From CAVTQZ01 sp963737015 (GTDB lineage Bacteria; Actinomycetota; Acidimicrobiia; Acidimicrobiales; UBA8190), in NCBI GenBank assembly GCA_963737015.1, contig CAVTQZ010000001.1, positions 2,170,001 through 2,234,000 of the forward strand: a DNA stretch of 64,000 nt. The letters are read 5' to 3'. Both the position numbers and the translations under genes were made by a program. Below are positions 60,461 to 64,000 of this stretch, piece after piece (position 1 is the first letter of the stretch; every line of letters begins with the position of its first letter). The notes under the pieces were generated by a model. The model made no database searches. It was not told where the DNA came from and worked only from the letters and a program-made list of their open reading frames with translations.

Positions 60461-60592
60461 GTGTCGGTTGTACGCTCGTGAGTCCCCCCGCCGAACTCGC
60501 TTTCTTCCCCCTTTCAGGGGGTCCGGGGTGCTCTCGTGAGGGGTTGGAGCCGATGGACTATCTGAAAGAGCCGAGGCGAAGAGACCACGGAC

Positions 60593-63500
60593 ATGGGTAA
60601 AAACAGTCCGGAGACCGGTGTGACAGAAGAACCCTTCAGCTCTGATCTGGTCCACTCGATGGCACCGGCGAATGAGCTGTGGAGCGAAGTCCTCCAGCGC
60701 CTCGAGGGGCTCGAGACAAGACGACAGGAACTTGCCAAGGCCGTTGACCGCCTCGGCGACCTGGTCCTCATCCCCGGTTCGAGCGAGCCCGGGCGGGTCA
60801 ACGGCGTTCCGAGCTTGGAGCCCACCGTCCTGGCACCTTCGGTGGACGACCTTGGCTTACCTCCTCCTCCTCACGCTTACCGCCCCGCCGCCGCCGCAGC
60901 CCGCTGCAGCCGCAGTTGCGGCCGAGAGAGATCTCGTAGACGAGAAGGCGCCACCCGAGGACGCGCGTACAGGGACACCCTCAGGCAACGGTCACATCAC
61001 CGCGCCTGTGCCCGACGTCTCTAGCGCGGCTGAAGGAGCCGCACCAGAGGAGCCCGAGCCAGCGGTTGCCGAAGCGCCAGCGGTTGCCGAAGCGCCAGCG
61101 GTTGCCGAAGCCGAGGCGATGCCGGCAGAGCCAAAGCCAGAGGAACAGGCAGCGACCGAAGTTCCGGCACCGGAGGCGTTCAGGGACTTGCCTCCTGAGT
61201 CGATTCGTCGGGTGTTCTCCCCCATGCGGCTCGCCGACGCGAGCTCCCAAACGATCGATTCGTTGTTGGCGGCTGAGTTCGCTGCCGAATCCGCGGCCAT
61301 TACTAAGCCTCTGCTTCCAGAGGCTCCCGAAGTTCCAATAGCTCCCGTCGCGCCAACGGAACCCGTCTCTGCCGGCCAGAGTCCCACGATCGACCAGCCT
61401 GCGGTCGCAGAACAGCCTGCGGTCGAAGAGCAAGTTCCTGTTGCGGAACTGCCTGCAGAGCAGCGCGCGGTCGCACCCGAGGCGGACTCCGAAAAGAAGC
61501 CTGACGAAGTCACGGGTCGTGTGGAACCAATCGAGACCGCGGTTCCGCCGCTTGGGGAGACCGTTCCGCAGCGCATTTTCGAGCCGAGCCAACTTGCTCC
61601 TCTGACTCCGGATCTGCTCGACGCCCTCTTGGCTGCTGAATTCGGCGGCGCAGCACCACCTCCAGCGCTGCGGCCTTCTGCACCATCGCGATCAGAGATC
61701 GAGGACGACACGGCCGCCACGGTTCTGCCAGAAGAAGTCGAAGAGCCCCTTGTCTCAGAGCAACCTGAGATCGCTCCCGCGGACAAAGGCGTTGGTGAGG
61801 TCGCCTCGAGTCAGCTCGCATCGATAGAGGAAGAGCAGGTTGCAGAACCGACCAATGCCTTCCCGCTGCGGCAACCCTCCTCCCTGAATCCGGACCTCAT
61901 CGACGAGCTCATCGCGAGGGAATTCACAGGCGAAGTTCCGGTTGTGCAGGCTCCCGCAGCCGAAACTGCAACGCCTGCCCCCGAAGCTCACGAACTCCCA
62001 AGGCTCGACGAGGCACTCCCACCCGTGGCGGAGCCCGAAACGGAGGAAGCGGTAGCCGCAGTTGCGGCGCCGATTGCGGAACCAACGCTCGAAGAGGAGG
62101 CACGGCCAACCGCGGCCGAGGCGCCACCGTCAGTTGACGAAGAGCCTGAGCCGTCCATCGCCAAGGCCCCGGAAACCTCGACCGAACCAGAGCATGTGGT
62201 TCCGAGTCCCACCAATCTCTTCCCGCTCCGGCAACCCTCCTCCCTGACTCCGGACGTCATCGACGAGCTCATCGCGAGGGAATTCACAGGCGAAGTTCCG
62301 GTTGTGCAGGCCCCCGCAGCGGAAAGTGCCGCGCCTGCCTCAGCGGGTCCCGAACTCCCAAGGCTCGACGATGCACTCGCGCCGGTGGCGGAGCCCGAAA
62401 CGGAAGAACCCGCAGCCGCAGTTGCGTCGCCGATTGCGGAACCACCGGTCGAAGAGGAGGCACGGCCAACCGGCGCCGAGGCGGCACCATCAGTTGACGA
62501 AGAGCCGGAGCCGTCCATCGCCAAGGCCCCGGAAACCTCGACCGAACCAGAGCATGTCGTCGCGGGGCCCACCAATCTCTTCTCGCTCCGGCAACCCTCC
62601 TCCCTGTCTCCTGACATCATCGACGAGCTCATCGCGAGGGAATTCACAGGCGAAGTTCCGGCACTCCCGCCCGTGGCGGAGCCCGAAACGGAAGAACCCG
62701 CAGCCGCAGTTGCGTCGCCGACTGCAGAGGCCACGTCCGAGGAAGGACCAGAGCCACCCGTCGCCGCGGAACCCGCCGCAACCAAAGCGGAAATCCCCGT
62801 TTCGGAGACCCCGTCAACCGAATCATCGATTTCGCAAGAGGAGCCGATCCCGGACTCCCTGCGCGCCGGTGCCGCACCTCTCGAACCGCCAGCTGTACCT
62901 CCGCGTACTTCGCCACGCGAACCACAGCGAGTCTTTGAGCTGAGGCAACTGGCAACTCTTACACCCGAGACAATCGATGCCTTACTTGCGGCGGAGTTCA
63001 CAGGGGCGCCGGCGGCCCGAGTGGTCGAACAGGTAGCGCAACCAGAAGTGGTCGAAGAAGCGCTGGTGCTGCCGCCGCCTCCTCCGCCCGCCATAAGCGA
63101 ACAACCGGCGGTCGCTCAGCAGCCGGCAGCGACGTCCGAGATCTTCATCCCCGAAGAGCAGGTCGCTCCTCGCGATCAGCCTGTCTCCCCGTCACCTGTC
63201 GAAGCGATTCCATCGATCACACCCGCGCCGGAGGCGCCGGTCGATCGCATTCGAGTCTTCGAGCCACGCCAGATCGACAACCTGACCGCCCAGACGCTTG
63301 ATGCTCTTATCGCAGCTGAATTCGGGCCGGCAGCGGCGCGGGTGATGAGCCCGGACGCGTCCGTCGACGCCATCCTGCAGAGCGAGTTTCCCGCCCCCCC
63401 GCAGGTGGCGCCCTCGAGCCCACAACCTTCCGACTCCGCTTCGGCACCAGCGGCCCCACCCCCTCCAACGGCGCCGGAGCCGCAAAGCGCCGAGGGCGAA

Positions 63501-64000
63501 TCAGTACGGACGCCGCCCTCGCACGCACTTCCGCCGCCCCCGAACAGCTTGCTGCCGCCTCCGCCGAAGCCCACTGCCCCACCGGCAACTCCGACGGCGG
63601 GCAGACAGGCCGCTTCACCGCGCGGCAGAGACTTCAGACCTTCAACCGCTCCAATCGGTGCCCTACGTTCAGGTTTCTCCTTCGCCGCGACGCTTCGACT
63701 TCCCGGTCTTCCCCCTTCAGGAGACTGCGCCATCGCCACAAGAGGCCGCCGCGTCCGTTCAAGAAGCGCCCCCACGACCACCGGTTCAACAGGCCGCCCC
63801 TCCGGTTCAGGAGAGTGCGACCCGACCCGAGCCGGTCGTCGAATCGACACTGCCGCTGGCGCCTCCGCCGATCCCGGCGGCCCTACAGTCAACGCTCCCC
63901 TCCGAGGCTCCTCCGATCCCCGAGATGCAGGTTGCACAGCCGTCGCCCCCCGCCGAAGCGCCCCCCTTACCCGACATCCGCCAGCCGCGCGTTCCCGATG
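60593..64000 (+). CDS. Long Pro/Ala/Glu-rich protein with repeated helical motif (3' end outside window); two +1 frame breaks
   Basis: At least 1135 residues, unknown family. N-terminus: MAPANELWSEVLQRLEGLETRRQELAKAVDRLGDLVL, a likely coiled coil. The rest is a disordered Pro/Ala/Glu/Val chain that carries at least seven copies of a ~25-residue motif, consensus [I/N]xxF.xRQ...L.P..IDxLIAxEF: at about 61206, 61575, 61851, 62211, 62571, 62931 and 63246. The last part turns Pro/Gln-rich. The frame changes near 60860-60890 and 63595-63640, one base skipped each. There is no signal peptide or membrane helix, so it is probably cytoplasmic. Position next to the pilus genes suggests a scaffold, which is inference. 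Confidence 0.75.
61851..62730 (+). repeat. 360-bp in-frame tandem repeat, two full units and a shortened third
   Basis: Units start at ACCAAT 61851, 62211 and 62571, exactly 360 bp (120 codons) apart and nearly identical. Each encodes the FPLRQPSSLxPDxIDELIAREFTGE motif and the same linker. The third unit lost about 70 bp after the motif and then drifts. Divergence is low, so duplication is recent or is homogenised by recombination. Confidence 0.92.

Noticed and set aside
60490..60592. c-di-AMP (ydaO-type) riboswitch before the repeat protein
   Set aside because: Some G-rich similarity, but the conserved core could not be aligned by eye; left as an unclassified structured region.
60992..63937. 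Several Ser/Gly/Thr-rich minus-strand frames opposite the repeat protein
   Set aside because: They mirror the Pro/Ala/Glu-rich plus-strand frame and repeat with the same 360-bp period; no ribosome sites or domains.
12362..64000. Programmed +1 ribosomal frameshifting as the cause of all breaks
   Set aside because: No shared slippery codon, stop codon or stimulatory element at the ten sites; several are at or near G runs, which fits insertion error better. Kept only as an alternative.
1..64000. tRNA, rRNA or insertion-sequence genes
   Set aside because: No tRNA T-arm/anticodon pattern, rRNA sequence or transposase was recognised by reading; a tRNAscan or ISfinder run would be the decisive check.

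Overview
The window is GC-rich DNA from an actinobacterium, most likely of the class Acidimicrobiia. The assignment rests on codon bias, many GTG starts, F420/LLM-type and mycothiol-type enzyme families, a PafBC regulator, a BsaP-like protein beside bioB, a DUF4234 protein with the GWWQASDGKWYPPE-type N-terminus, and a monoderm type IV pilus (T4P) locus without secretin genes. It was inferred from protein content only. No rRNA, tRNA, CRISPR array or insertion sequence was recognised.

Layout. 1-4.5 kb: a Baeyer-Villiger monooxygenase (cut by the left edge) diverges from a Rieske oxygenase and an LLM oxidoreductase, followed by two small minus-strand genes. 4.7-8.1 kb: a LON-domain protein, pgi and gnd in one minus-strand run. 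8.2-16.1 kb: VOC protein, DUF4234 protein, a drug exporter fused to a MarR-like domain, UBP zinc finger, GNAT, a secreted glycoside hydrolase, SDR, OsmC and a membrane protein. 16.1-17 kb: an ArsR repressor/SRPBCC pair with a visible promoter and operator. 17-26.7 kb: two FtsX-type permeases flanking a phytoene-desaturase-like oxidoreductase, a G1 glutamic peptidase, a cupin and a P450. 26.9-33.8 kb: a signalling and transport block of cNMP-binding protein, receiver-cyclase, ABC ATPase, histidine kinase and two response regulators. 33.9-38.8 kb: metallo-beta-lactamase, acyl-CoA dehydrogenase, and a bioB-bsaP-MFS operon. 38.8-41.6 kb: a short MobF relaxase and a DUF222/HNH nuclease, probably a mobile-element remnant. 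41.6-49.4 kb: CMD and VOC proteins, fused PafBC, CtaG, lipoprotein, UPF0104 membrane protein and an acyl-CoA carboxyltransferase.

49.5-59.3 kb is a T4P locus, read mostly on the minus strand: pilT2, pilB, pilT, pilC, a pilM-pilN fusion, pilO and pilA. A divergent prepilin-peptidase fragment lies between pilT2 and pilB. It is followed on the plus strand by two small unknown genes and by a very long Pro/Ala/Glu-rich protein that carries at least seven copies of a short helical motif and runs off the right edge.

Ten reading-frame breaks can be located in seven otherwise intact genes: glycoside hydrolase (2), G1 peptidase, ABC permease (2), PafBC, PilC, PilD and the repeat protein (2). Every one needs exactly one base to be skipped, and half lie at or close to G runs. 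The simplest reading is insertion-type sequencing or assembly error, so these genes are annotated across the breaks. Genuine pseudogenes or +1 recoding cannot be excluded from sequence alone.
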